Origin: Jatrophihabitans_A sp035248685
GTDB taxonomy: Bacteria > Actinomycetota > Actinomycetes > Mycobacteriales > Jatrophihabitantaceae
Direction of reading: 5' to 3'
Length of the DNA stretch: 64,000 nucleotides
Assembly: GCA_035248685.1 (NCBI GenBank)
Contig: DATFHF010000040.1
Span: forward strand, 32,033-96,032
Shown here: in pieces, positions 1-8,358 of the stretch
Numbering within the stretch: the stretch's first letter is position 1
How the letters are laid out: each line of letters starts with the position of its first letter
Translations under genes and position numbers: made by a program
Notes under the pieces: model-generated
What the model saw: only the letters and a program-made list of their open reading frames with translations
The model's database searches: none
What the model was told of the DNA's origin: nothing

Positions 1-321
1 TTCACCGGTCACGGTAATCCGCGGGCCTAGGTAATGAGCGTGCCTGACCCGCACGGCGGCCTCTCGCGCCGAGAGGTTCAACACCCCCGCCAACAACGCA
101 CCGGTCGAGCGCATAACGTACTTGCCTGGCAGATTGCGCTCCTCCACCTCAGCCACCAACCGATGCTCCAACGCCTCCAACTGCCGGCGGACCCGTTCGG
201 TTTCCCGCAGCATGGTCAGCAGATCATCCTCAGCCAACGACGACAACGAAACGGAGGCAACCTCCTGGACCACAGCCGACAACCCCGCCATCAGTCCGGT
301 CGTCTCCGCTACCATCGTCAT
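1..321 (-). CDS. DUF222 / 13E12-repeat family protein, N-terminal part (runs off the left edge)
   Basis: An open frame of 107 codons starts at ATG 321 and is still open at base 1. The translation begins MTMVAETTGLMAGLSAVVQE and continues with the charged helical stretch ending EERNLPGKYVMRSTGALLAG and then LNLSAREAAVRVRHAHYLG. This is the usual N-terminal region of DUF222 (13E12 repeat) proteins, which often end in an HNH nuclease domain that would lie outside the window. An ATG at 315 is an alternative start. Members are abundant and often multicopy in actinobacterial genomes, which makes them natural recombination sites. The gene lies just downstream of pknB on the same strand, separated by 223 bases with no clear gene. 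Family membership is fairly certain; nuclease activity is not testable here. Confidence 0.75.
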   Translation of the reverse strand, partial: MTMVAETTGLMAGLSAVVQEVASVSLSSLAEDDLLTMLRETERVRRQLEALEHRLVAEVEERNLPGKYVMRSTGALLAGVLNLSAREAAVRVRHAHYLGPRITVTGE

Positions 322-544
322 AATCCAAACCTAGAACAGGGGTACGACAAAACGGCTCGGGAAGTAAACATCCCATCGGATCCAGGCCAAACCCGAACGA
401 TCGGGGGATCAGTATCACCGCCACAATCCCCGTCGCACCACTACACCGCGCGCCGCCCGGACGGAGTTAAGACAGATCTTAGGTAAGAGAACACTCAGCC
501 AGAGAAAGGGTAAACGCAATACAAGAGATCAGAAACCCTAAACG

Positions 545-2377
545 CTACCCAACCCGCTGACAGGTCGGTGTTGCGCTCGGGCTCGGGCTCGGACTAGCCG
601 ACGGCGACGACGACCCGGACCCAGAAGGCGACGCGCTCGGCGAGGTGCTAGGACACGGCGGCAGCACCGCGATGGTCAGCGTGATGGTGGTGGTCGTCGG
701 GTTGTAGTAGATGCCCGGCACCGGATCCATCGACATAACCTGCCCAACCTTGAAACCAGGCTGCACCGGTGCGGTCTGCGACGGATTGATATTAGTGAAC
801 CCAGCCGTGTTCAGCTTCGTCCTGGCCTGCTGTTCGGTCAGACCCTTGACATCCATCAGCTTGACCTTGCCGTTGGCCACCTTCAGGTTCACCACGGTGC
901 CCGGCGATACCGAGGCATTGGGCGGCGGGTCCTGGCCGATCACCTGGCCGGCCGGCGCCGGGTCGTCGGTATCGATCCGATGGGCGATCAGGCCCTGCGC
1001 GGCAAGGGCCTTTTGCGCATCGGCGAAAGACAACCCGACCACGGATTGCACCAGCACCGGTGCCGGACCGGCATAGACCGTGTAGGTCACCGTGGTGCCG
1101 TCGGCCACCGAGCTGCCGGCCGGCGGGTTCTGGGTACACACCGATCCCTTAATGGGATTCTTCAACGCCACCGCGTTCGCCGCCCCGGACGTACACGGTC
1201 CGTTGCTGGCCTCCGGCGCTCCGGTCGCCGGGGTCAGGTGGTTGTTGCGCAGCGCCTCGTCCGCCGCCAACGGCTGCAAGCCGGCCAGCGCCGGCACCTG
1301 GTAGGTGACCGGGGTATTCGGCTTGTCGTCCCTGCGGAGCAGGTACAGCGCCGCACCGCCGATCACCAGCAGCAACGCCAGCACCACCGCGGTCCAGATC
1401 ACCGCGCCACGCCGGTTGGAATCGTCCTCGTCGTCGTAAACCGGCGTGAGCGGTCCGGGCCGAACCGGGACCGCCCGGGCGGCGGCGATGTACTGGGTGC
1501 GCTCGGCATCGGTCATCACCGACTCGGCCTCGACCGCCTGGCCGCCCAGCGCGCGCTGCAGGTCGGCCCGCATCTCGGCCGCGGTCTGATACCGGTTCAG
1601 CGGGTTCTTGGCCAGCGCCTTCATCACGATCGAGTCCAGCGCCGGCGGGATGGCACTGTGCACGGACGAGGGGATCTGCGGGTTCTCCCGCACGTGCTGG
1701 TAGGCCACCGCGACCGGCGAATCGCCGACGAACGGTGGATGCCCGGTGAGCAGCTCGTAGAGCAGGCAACCGGTGGAGTAGACGTCGGAGCGGGCGTCTA
1801 CCGACTCCCCGCGCGCTTGTTCGGGCGACAGGTATTGGGCGGTGCCGATCACCGACGAGGTGGCGGTCACGGTGGCGGCGTTGTCGGCCAGCGCCCGCGC
1901 GATGCCGAAGTCCATCACCTTCACCGCGCCGGCCTCGGTGATCATCACGTTGCCGGGCTTGATGTCGCGGTGCACGATGCCCGAGCGGTGCGAGAAGTCC
2001 AGCGCCGCGCACACGTCCGCGGTGATCTCCATGGCGCGCTGCGGCGCCAGCGGACCCTCGGTCTTCAGGATCTCGCGCAGCGTCCGTCCTTCGACGAATT
2101 CCATGACGATATAAGGGGTCGGCCCATCGGCGGACTCGTCCTCCCCGGTGTCGTAGACGGCCACGATGGCCGGATGGTTCAGCCCGGCCGCGGCCTGCGC
2201 CTCGCGCCGGAACCGGTTCTGGAAGGTCGGATCGCGGGCCAGATCCGAGCGCAGGATCTTGACCGCCACGTCGCGACCAAGCCGGACGTCCCGGCCCCGA
2301 TGGACCTCGGCCATCCCGCCGTAGCCGAGGATTTCACCGACCTCATAGCGCCCGCCGACCAGCCGTGCTGCCGTCAT
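545..2377 (-). CDS. pknB: Ser/Thr protein kinase with extracellular PASTA domains (PknB)
   Basis: This 610-residue membrane kinase phosphorylates cell-wall and division proteins. The kinase domain covers about residues 10-275: glycine loop GYGGMAEV at 18-25, Lys40, catalytic HRDIKPGN at 136-143, DFG at 156-158, and an activation loop with Thr residues before the SPE motif near 184. A juxtamembrane linker leads to one transmembrane helix (about 326-347). Outside the cell are about three PASTA repeats (about 358-570), which in this family bind muropeptides or lipid II, then a Ser/Pro-rich tail. It is the last gene of the operon, 37 bases after pbpA. In mycobacteria a second kinase, pknA, sits between pbpA and pknB; it is absent here, so PknB is the only kinase in the operon. 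Confidence 0.96.
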   Translation of the reverse strand: MTAARLVGGRYEVGEILGYGGMAEVHRGRDVRLGRDVAVKILRSDLARDPTFQNRFRREAQAAAGLNHPAIVAVYDTGEDESADGPTPYIVMEFVEGRTLREILKTEGPLAPQRAMEITADVCAALDFSHRSGIVHRDIKPGNVMITEAGAVKVMDFGIARALADNAATVTATSSVIGTAQYLSPEQARGESVDARSDVYSTGCLLYELLTGHPPFVGDSPVAVAYQHVRENPQIPSSVHSAIPPALDSIVMKALAKNPLNRYQTAAEMRADLQRALGGQAVEAESVMTDAERTQYIAAARAVPVRPGPLTPVYDDEDDSNRRGAVIWTAVVLALLLVIGGAALYLLRRDDKPNTPVTYQVPALAGLQPLAADEALRNNHLTPATGAPEASNGPCTSGAANAVALKNPIKGSVCTQNPPAGSSVADGTTVTYTVYAGPAPVLVQSVVGLSFADAQKALAAQGLIAHRIDTDDPAPAGQVIGQDPPPNASVSPGTVVNLKVANGKVKLMDVKGLTEQQARTKLNTAGFTNINPSQTAPVQPGFKVGQVMSMDPVPGIYYNPTTTTITLTIAVLPPCPSTSPSASPSGSGSSSPSASPSPSPSATPTCQRVG

Positions 2378-2414
2378 CGAACGTCCTCACTGTTCATCTC
2401 GCGCGCCGTATTCA

Positions 2415-3905
2415 CTACTTGACCCCGATCGAAGCGAGGTAGGCCTTTATCACCGCTTGCGCCACCGGCGCCGCGGCCAGCCCGCCGGTGGTCTCGTTGC
2501 CGGCAACGCCGCCGTTGGCCAACACCACGGCCACCGCGATCCGCGGGTTGTCCGCGGGGGCGAAGCCGCTGAACCAGGCGTGCGGCGGCAATAGGTAACT
2601 GCCGTCGGCACGTTGCGGGCCGTTGTCGGCCGTCCCGGTCTTGCCGGCCACCTGAATGCCCGGGATCTGGGCAGCGGTGCCGGTTCCCTTGTTGACGACG
2701 TCGATCATCATCTGGGTTTCCAGGGTGGCCTGTTCGGAGCTCATCACCTCGTCCTGCACCTGCGGATCGGTATGGCTGAGCACGGCGAGGTTCGGTGCCT
2801 GTTCCTCCGACACCAGGTAGGGACGCATCAGCTTGCCACCATTGGCGATCGCGGCCGAGATCATCGCGGCCTCCAGCGGGGTGATCCGGACGTCCCGCTG
2901 CCCGATCGAGGACTGGGCCAGAGCGGCCTGATCCACGATGGCGCCGGTGGACGAGCCGGCCACCCGCAGCGGCACGGTGAAGTCGTTGTCGTCGATGCCG
3001 AACAGCGCCGCCTGCTGCTTGACGGTGTCGGTGCCGAGGTCCATCCCGAGCTGGGCGAACGCGGTGTTGCAGGAGATGGTCAGCGCGTGATCGAGGGTGT
3101 CGGTCTTGCCGTCGGCGCACTGCTCGCCACCGAAGTTGCGCAGCTGGGTGTTGGTCTGCGGCAAAGTCAGCGCATTCACCGCCGGAATCCGGGTCGCCGG
3201 GGTCCGGCCGTTCTTCAGGGCGGCGGCGGCGATCACCAGCTTGAACACCGATCCCGGCGGGTAGGTGACGTCGAAGGCCCGGTTCAACAGGGGGTTGTCG
3301 GGGTCGGCGTTGTACTTCTTGTACGCGGCCTGGATGCCGTCCGGTGAATGCGAGCTGAGCAGGTTCGGGTCGTAGGAAGGCGAGCTGACCGCGGCCAGGA
3401 TCGCCCCGGTGGTCGGATCCAGCGCGACCACCGCGCCGTTGCGGCCGGCCAGCGCGGCATAGGCGGCAGCCTGCGCCTGCCGGTTGATGGTCAACAGCAC
3501 ATTGCCGCCCCGAGTATCCCGGCCGGTCAGCAGGTTGGTCAGCCGCTGCACGAACAGCCGGTCGTCCGAGCCGGACAGCACGCTGTCCTCGGCCGATTCG
3601 ATTCCGGTATTGCCGTAGTACAGCGAGTTGAACCCGGTCACCGCGGAGTACACCGGTCCGGCCGGGTACTTGCGCAGGTACATCAGCGCGTCCTTGGTGG
3701 CCACCGACTCGGCGATCGGGGTACCCGACCCCTGGAGGACGATCGAGCCGCGCTGCTTCTTGTACTGGTCCAGCACGGTGCGCCGGTTCGCGGAGTTGTC
3801 CTTCAGCGAGTCGGCCCGGATCACCTGCACCCAGTTGAGGTTCAACACCACCGCCAGCAGCAGGACGCCGACGAACACGGTCACCCGCCGGATCGGCCGG
3901 TTCAT
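2415..3905 (-). CDS. pbpA: Penicillin-binding protein, PbpA type (class B transpeptidase)
   Basis: This 496-residue protein is a transpeptidase that cross-links peptidoglycan with the SEDS protein encoded upstream. An N-terminal membrane anchor covers residues 8-24, followed by a dimerisation domain. The transpeptidase domain has all three motifs: SVFK with nucleophile Ser219, SCN at 278-280, and KTG at 422-424. The ATG at 3905 overlaps the rodA stop as ATGA, so translation is probably coupled. Its length fits the mycobacterial PbpA class. The gene lies between rodA and pknB, so its activity is likely to be under PknB/PstP control. Confidence 0.95.
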   Translation of the reverse strand: MNRPIRRVTVFVGVLLLAVVLNLNWVQVIRADSLKDNSANRRTVLDQYKKQRGSIVLQGSGTPIAESVATKDALMYLRKYPAGPVYSAVTGFNSLYYGNTGIESAEDSVLSGSDDRLFVQRLTNLLTGRDTRGGNVLLTINRQAQAAAYAALAGRNGAVVALDPTTGAILAAVSSPSYDPNLLSSHSPDGIQAAYKKYNADPDNPLLNRAFDVTYPPGSVFKLVIAAAALKNGRTPATRIPAVNALTLPQTNTQLRNFGGEQCADGKTDTLDHALTISCNTAFAQLGMDLGTDTVKQQAALFGIDDNDFTVPLRVAGSSTGAIVDQAALAQSSIGQRDVRITPLEAAMISAAIANGGKLMRPYLVSEEQAPNLAVLSHTDPQVQDEVMSSEQATLETQMMIDVVNKGTGTAAQIPGIQVAGKTGTADNGPQRADGSYLLPPHAWFSGFAPADNPRIAVAVVLANGGVAGNETTGGLAAAPVAQAVIKAYLASIGVK

Positions 3906-5305
3906 CGGTCACCTCCAGCGACCACGGGCACCGGTCCGCTATCGGTGGTCACCGCGGAGGGCGGCACCGACGGCGGTCGCCAAGCGGCATCGCTGACCCG
4001 GATCAGCAATGCCAGCAAGCCGAAATTGGCCACCAACGACGATCCGCCGTAGGACAGGAACGGGGTGGTCAGGCCGGTCTCCGGCAGTAGCCGGGAGATT
4101 CCACCGGCCACCACGAACAGCTGGAGGCCGAGTGAGAAGGACAGCCCGGTGACCAGCATCTTGCCGAACGCGTCGCGTACCGCGAGCGCGGTCGCGAAGC
4201 CTCGGGAGATGAACACCAGGTACACCGCCAGGATGGCCACCAGCCCGAACAGTCCGAGTTCCTCGCCGAACGCGGACAGGATGAAGTCGGACTTGGCGAC
4301 CGGCACCAGTTCCGGCCGGCCGCCACCGAGCCCGGCGCCGAACATCCCGCCGGTGCCGAGGCCGAACAGCGACTGGCTCATCTGATAACCCTGGTCCTGG
4401 GTGAAGTTGAACACGTGCAGCCAGACCTCGACCCGTTCCTTGACGGTGCCGAAGAGCTGGTAGGAGAACAGGCAACCGCCGATGAACAGCAGCACGCCGA
4501 TGATCACCCAGCTGACCCGTTCGGTGGCCACGTAGATCAGCACCACGAACAGGCCGAAGAACATCAACGACGTTCCGAGGTCGTGATCGCGAACCAGCAC
4601 CCCGATGCTGACCAGCCACGCCACTAGCACCGGGCCGAGATCCCGTCCGCGCGGCAGGTCGATGCCGAGCACCCGACGGCCGGCTAGCGACAGCACGTCC
4701 CGCTTGGCTACCAGATAGGACGAGGCAAAGACGGTCAGTACGATCTTGGCGATCTCACCGGGCTGGATGGAGAAGCCGGCCAGCCGGATCCAGATCCGGG
4801 CGCCATTCACCTCGCTGTACTGTGCCGGCAGCACAGCCGGCAACAGCAACAGGAACAGCCCGATCAGGGCGAGGGTGTAGGCATAGCGGGAGATCGAGCG
4901 GTGGTCGCGGACCCCGATCAGCACCGCCAGAAAAACGGCCAGCCCGATGAAGGCCCACACCACCTGGCTGGCCGCCGCGACTCCCTCGTAGCGGGTGCCG
5001 TCCTCGGCCGCCTTCTGGGCCAGGCCGAGATCCAGCCGATGGATCATCATCAAACCCAGCCCGACCAGCAGCACCGCACACGGCAGCATCAGCGGGTCGG
5101 CGTAGCGGGCGAACCGGCGAATCGCCAGGTGCGCGATCACGCCGACCGCCAGGATCACCGCCGAGTAGGTCAGCACGTGGCTAGAGACCTTGTTGTTACG
5201 GGTGATCTCGACGATCGCCTCGGCGCAGCCCACCACCAGGGCGGCCGCGATGACGAACCCGAGTTCGACGTTGCGCCGGTTGTTCAGCCGGTGGGGCGCG
5301 GTCAT
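3902..5305 (-). CDS. rodA: SEDS-family peptidoglycan glycosyltransferase RodA/FtsW
   Basis: This 467-residue polytopic membrane protein has about twelve hydrophobic segments. It polymerises lipid II into glycan strands together with a class B PBP. Family signatures include the C-terminal FLSYGGSSLVANFG near residue 415 and a conserved extracellular loop with GARIWIRLAGFSIQPGEIAK near 170. The last 30 residues are a Pro/Ser-rich cytoplasmic tail. Both ends are translationally coupled: its ATG at 5305 overlaps the pstP stop and its stop overlaps the pbpA start (ATGA each time). The operon position points to RodA rather than the divisome FtsW. Confidence 0.95.
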   Translation of the reverse strand: MTAPHRLNNRRNVELGFVIAAALVVGCAEAIVEITRNNKVSSHVLTYSAVILAVGVIAHLAIRRFARYADPLMLPCAVLLVGLGLMMIHRLDLGLAQKAAEDGTRYEGVAAASQVVWAFIGLAVFLAVLIGVRDHRSISRYAYTLALIGLFLLLLPAVLPAQYSEVNGARIWIRLAGFSIQPGEIAKIVLTVFASSYLVAKRDVLSLAGRRVLGIDLPRGRDLGPVLVAWLVSIGVLVRDHDLGTSLMFFGLFVVLIYVATERVSWVIIGVLLFIGGCLFSYQLFGTVKERVEVWLHVFNFTQDQGYQMSQSLFGLGTGGMFGAGLGGGRPELVPVAKSDFILSAFGEELGLFGLVAILAVYLVFISRGFATALAVRDAFGKMLVTGLSFSLGLQLFVVAGGISRLLPETGLTTPFLSYGGSSLVANFGLLALLIRVSDAAWRPPSVPPSAVTTDSGPVPVVAGGDR

Positions 5306-6645
5306 CGGCAGTCCACCGGCGGGATGGAGCTGCTGGTCGGTGAGCCGACCGGTGCCGCGCTGCCGGTCCGAGTGGGTGTCGGACTGGGCGCGGGTTTACC
5401 GGTCGCGGATTTGCTCGGCGCCGGTTTGGTCGGTGCGGTCCGGCTGTTGCTCGGGCTGGGGCTCGGAGTTTGGGACGAGCAGAGCGGCTTGAGTTGGTCG
5501 GCCAGCCGGGCCACGATCGCGCGGGCGTCCGCGCGGCTGTTGGCGGTGATGCCGTTGACCACCTGCCCGGCCGCGGACGGGGTTAGGTCTGAGATCCGCA
5601 GGTCGCTGTTCTCGATGACCGAGTACAGGCTGACCGGGCCGAACCGCGCGTTTACCCCGCGGAACACGGCCACTTCGTTGCCGGCCTTACCGACAAAGTA
5701 CTGGGTCTGGGTCCAGGAGTAGCCGCTGACCGCCGCGGCCAACAGCAGCAGCACGATCAGGACGGTGACCACCAACCGGCGCCGGCTGCGACGGCCGGCC
5801 AGCAACACCGGGGCGGCCCGCTCGGGATGGGAGATCCGGGCCGCTCGGCCGGCCGGGGTGTCGGCCGTGGACTCGGCCACCTGAGCCTGGTCGACCACCG
5901 CGCCACCGACGATCGGCAGGTCGTCACCCTGCCGATCGTCAACCACGTCGGCCACGATGCAGGTCACGTTGTCCGGACCGCCGCCGCGCAGTGCCAGCTC
6001 GATCAACCGGTCGGCGCAGGCCTGCGGCGTGCCGCCCGACAACGCCTCGAGCAGAGTGGGCGCGGTTACTACGTCGCTCAGGCCGTCGCTACACAGCAGG
6101 TAACGGTCACCCTTGCGGGCCTCTCGGATCGAGATGTCGGGGTCGATGTCCGACCCGTCCAACGCGCGCAGGATCATCGACCGGCGCGGGTGGTGCGAGG
6201 CCTCCTCGGCGGTCAGCTTGCCGGCGTCCACCAGCGACTGCACGTAGGTGTCGTCGTGGGTGATCTGGCTGAGCTGGCCGCCCCGCAGCAGGTAGGCCCG
6301 CGAATCACCCACGTGCACCAGGGCGATCCGGCTGCCCGCGAACCGGATTGCGGTGAGCGTGGTGCCCATGCCACGCAGCGCCGGGTCCTTGCGCACCGCG
6401 TGCGCGAGCGCTGCCGTTGCTTCGTCGATCCGGCCGCGCAGTGCTCCGATCAGGTCGCCGATCGGACGATCCTCGTCCAGTTCCTCGACGCTGCCGATCA
6501 CGATCTTGGACGCGACCTCGCCGGCGGCGTGCCCGCCCATCCCGTCGGCGATGGCAAGCAGTCGGGGACCGGCGTAGACCGAGTCCTCGTTGTTGCCGCG
6601 CACCAGGCCACGATCCGAGCGCACCGCGTACTTCAAGGTCAGCAC
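5302..6645 (-). CDS. pstP: PP2C-family Ser/Thr protein phosphatase (PstP)
   Basis: This 447-residue protein removes phosphates placed by PknB. The PP2C domain (about 1-240) carries the metal-binding motifs RSDRGLVRGNNEDS, ADGMGGHAAGE, VHVGDSRAYLLRGG, LCSDGLSDVV and GGPDNVTCIV. One transmembrane helix (about 285-305) is followed by a small extracellular domain and a Ser/Pro/Thr-rich C-terminus. The start is GTG 6645, the only plausible in-frame start after the fhaB stop. The 49-base gap to fhaB is largely filled by a copy of the dispersed 25-bp repeat, which may affect coupling at this junction. The stop overlaps the rodA ATG. Confidence 0.95.
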   Translation of the reverse strand: MLTLKYAVRSDRGLVRGNNEDSVYAGPRLLAIADGMGGHAAGEVASKIVIGSVEELDEDRPIGDLIGALRGRIDEATAALAHAVRKDPALRGMGTTLTAIRFAGSRIALVHVGDSRAYLLRGGQLSQITHDDTYVQSLVDAGKLTAEEASHHPRRSMILRALDGSDIDPDISIREARKGDRYLLCSDGLSDVVTAPTLLEALSGGTPQACADRLIELALRGGGPDNVTCIVADVVDDRQGDDLPIVGGAVVDQAQVAESTADTPAGRAARISHPERAAPVLLAGRRSRRRLVVTVLIVLLLLAAAVSGYSWTQTQYFVGKAGNEVAVFRGVNARFGPVSLYSVIENSDLRISDLTPSAAGQVVNGITANSRADARAIVARLADQLKPLCSSQTPSPSPSNSRTAPTKPAPSKSATGKPAPSPTPTRTGSAAPVGSPTSSSIPPVDCR

Positions 6646-6675
6646 GGCGCGCTCTTGCCGCTCATCGATGCTTGA

Positions 6676-6700
6676 CGCTTCTTCGCGCGAGCGCTCATCG
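6676..6700 (-). repeat. Dispersed junction repeat, copy 1
   Basis: This is a copy of the 25-bp element whose minus-strand core begins CGATGAGCGCTCGCGCGAAG. It sits between fhaB and pstP, and the fhaB stop codon TGA is the fifth to seventh base pattern of the element (CGA TGA). Near-identical copies occur at 14816-14840, 21493-21517, 21528-21552, 23277-23301 and 31127-31151, always at a gene junction. Confidence 0.8.
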
Positions 6701-7171
6701 CAATTCCATGGCGGTCTTGCCGATCCGGATGAGGACGCCGGCCTCGAGCGGTACCGGCCCGGTGACCTTGGTCTGGCCGATATAGGTGCCGTTGGTCGAG
6801 CCCAGATCTTCTAGGTACCAGACACCGTTGGTCTCGCTGATCCGGGCGTGCCGGGTGGAGGCGTAGTCGTCGGTGAGCACCAGCGTCGAGTCGTTGGCCC
6901 GTCCGATCAGAATGGGTTTGCCGGTCAAGGCAATCCGGGTGCCGGCCAACGCCCCCTCGGTCACGATCAGTTGGGACAGCGCCCCGCGGGCCGGCCGGTT
7001 CTCACCGGAGTTCAACCGGCGAGACCGCTTCGGCCGGGCAGCCACCGCCACCCGAGGAGCTCCCGAGGTCCGCAGCTCGGTACGGATCACCCGGACCATG
7101 CCGTAGATGAACAGCCAAAGCAGCGCCAGGAAACCAAAGCGCATCAGCTGAATCGCCAGCGGAGAGGTCAA
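6695..7171 (-). CDS. fhaB: FHA-domain protein FhaB (FipA type)
   Basis: This 158-residue protein has an N-terminal hydrophobic helix (about 8-28), a basic Ser/Arg linker with a likely phosphorylation region, and a C-terminal FHA domain (about 85-155). The phosphothreonine-binding signature is present: GRANDS, the STRHARI strand, and LGSTNGTYIGQTKV. FHA proteins of this operon read out PknB phosphorylation and link it to division and wall assembly. The ATG at 7171 overlaps the fhaA stop (ATGA). The stop codon falls inside the dispersed 25-bp repeat, so the last residues (MELR) depend on where that element inserted. Confidence 0.94.
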   Translation of the reverse strand: MTSPLAIQLMRFGFLALLWLFIYGMVRVIRTELRTSGAPRVAVAARPKRSRRLNSGENRPARGALSQLIVTEGALAGTRIALTGKPILIGRANDSTLVLTDDYASTRHARISETNGVWYLEDLGSTNGTYIGQTKVTGPVPLEAGVLIRIGKTAMELR

Positions 7172-8052
7172 GAGGTGTCCTCGTGGAAGACCAGCCGGGT
7201 GTGGCCGACCCGGATGACATCCCCGTGCTGCAACTGCTGGCTCTGTATCGAATGCCCGTTCACCGAGGTGCCGTTGGTGGAGCCGAGGTCGTACACCGTG
7301 GCATGGCCGTCGACGACATGCACGTCGGCGTGCCGGCGGGAGACTCCCTGGTCCATCAACTGCAGGTCGGAGTCCGCGCCCCGGCCGACGATGTTGCTGC
7401 CGGTGCGAAGTTCGAGGTGCCGGGGGGTGCCGTCGACCACCAGCTCGGCCCGGTAGGCCCGCCGGCGGGGCGGTTCGGCATACGGCGGCGGTTCGTAGCC
7501 GGTCGGCTGGGGGTAGCCGGCTGGCTGGTGGCCGGCCGGCATGGCCGGCGGGTGCGCGTTGGGCGGCTGGACGCCCGGCAGCTGGCCAGGCACGCTGCCG
7601 TAGGGCTGGACGTACTCGTCAGGACGGCCCTGCACCACCGGCATCGACATCGAGTCCATCGGTCGGCGCCGGGGCGGGGCCTGCGGCTCCATTCGAGACG
7701 CCACGCCGAACACCCCGGTGTGCAGCGCCTCGTCCCGGGCCAGGTACACCTCGATATCGCCGATGGTGGCCAGCCGGTGTTCGTCCAGATATTCCTGGAC
7801 CAGTTCGGCCAGCGATCGGGTGAGCTGCACCTCCCAGGGCGCCAGCCGCTCGTAGTCGGAGGTGCCGAGGGTGACCCGGTAGCGGTTGGGTGCCAGCACC
7901 TGGCCGTTGCCCATCACCGCCTTCTTGTCCATCGCCTCCCGCTGGAGCGCATTGCCGATCTCGACCGGCTCCACCTGCCCCTTGAACACCCGGGCGAAGG
8001 CAGAACCGACCATGCCTTCCAGCCGGCGTTCGAAGCGCTGGGCGAGGCTCAT
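7168..8052 (-). CDS. fhaA: FHA-domain protein FhaA with DUF3662 domain
   Basis: A 294-residue protein. The N-terminal DUF3662 domain (about 1-120, starting MSLAQRFERRLEGMVGSAFA) is typical of FhaA. A Pro/Gly/Gln-rich linker follows, then a C-terminal FHA domain (about 205-290) with GRGADSDL, SRRHADV and LGSTNGTSVNG. In mycobacteria FhaA binds phosphorylated MviN and regulates late peptidoglycan synthesis. An open frame extends upstream to 8184, but ATG 8052 is chosen because GAGGAGG lies ten bases before it and family homology begins there. It is the first gene of the operon, so the promoter should lie at about 8055-8260, next to the divergent tRNA-Leu. Confidence 0.95.
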   Translation of the reverse strand: MSLAQRFERRLEGMVGSAFARVFKGQVEPVEIGNALQREAMDKKAVMGNGQVLAPNRYRVTLGTSDYERLAPWEVQLTRSLAELVQEYLDEHRLATIGDIEVYLARDEALHTGVFGVASRMEPQAPPRRRPMDSMSMPVVQGRPDEYVQPYGSVPGQLPGVQPPNAHPPAMPAGHQPAGYPQPTGYEPPPYAEPPRRRAYRAELVVDGTPRHLELRTGSNIVGRGADSDLQLMDQGVSRRHADVHVVDGHATVYDLGSTNGTSVNGHSIQSQQLQHGDVIRVGHTRLVFHEDTS

Positions 8053-8266
8053 CGGACGGTTCCTCCTCTCCTCGGCTCGCGTCGCGGCGGCCTTGGGGCC
8101 GACCTGCCGCTGGCTGCTCGACGGTTGCACGGTGGCGCGGTTGCTGCCCCTGGGGCCTGCCCAGGCGGTGGCGGACGCGTCCATGATGGTATCCGCGCGG
8201 GCCTAGCAGGCCGACAGGAGCGTCAACTGTGTCGTGCTAACCTATGACGTCTTTTCAAGACGCCTA

Positions 8267-8349
8267 GCGCAAGTGGCGGAATGGCAGACGCGCACGGTTC
8301 AGGTCCGTGTGTCCGTAAGGACGTGGGGGTTCAACTCCCCCCTTGCGCA
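8267..8349 (+). tRNA. tRNA-Leu, anticodon CAG
   Basis: An 83-base cloverleaf with acceptor stem GCGCAAG pairing with CTTGCGC and discriminator A. The anticodon stem CACGG/CCGTG encloses the loop TTCAGGT, so the anticodon is CAG. The long variable arm TGTCCGTAAGGACG is typical of class II tRNAs, and the T arm is GGGGG-TTCAACT-CCCCC. CCA is not encoded. A tRNA-Leu next to fhaA is a conserved arrangement in actinobacteria. A possible -10 element (TAACCT) lies near 8238. Confidence 0.95.
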
Positions 8350-8358
8350 CTTTTCAGC

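Noticed and set aside
980..2422. 480-codon plus-strand ORF opposite pknB
   Set aside because: Its sequence is the Arg/Gly/His-rich type produced by the antisense frame of GC-rich genes, while the minus strand encodes an intact kinase.
2374..3912. 512-codon minus-strand ORF overlapping pbpA in another frame
   Set aside because: It is a +1 frame shadow, Arg/Gly-rich and without motifs; pbpA has all three transpeptidase motifs.
8100..8260. N-terminal extension of FhaA to 8184
   Set aside because: A strong GAGGAGG site lies before ATG 8052 and FhaA homology starts there; the extension is low-complexity.
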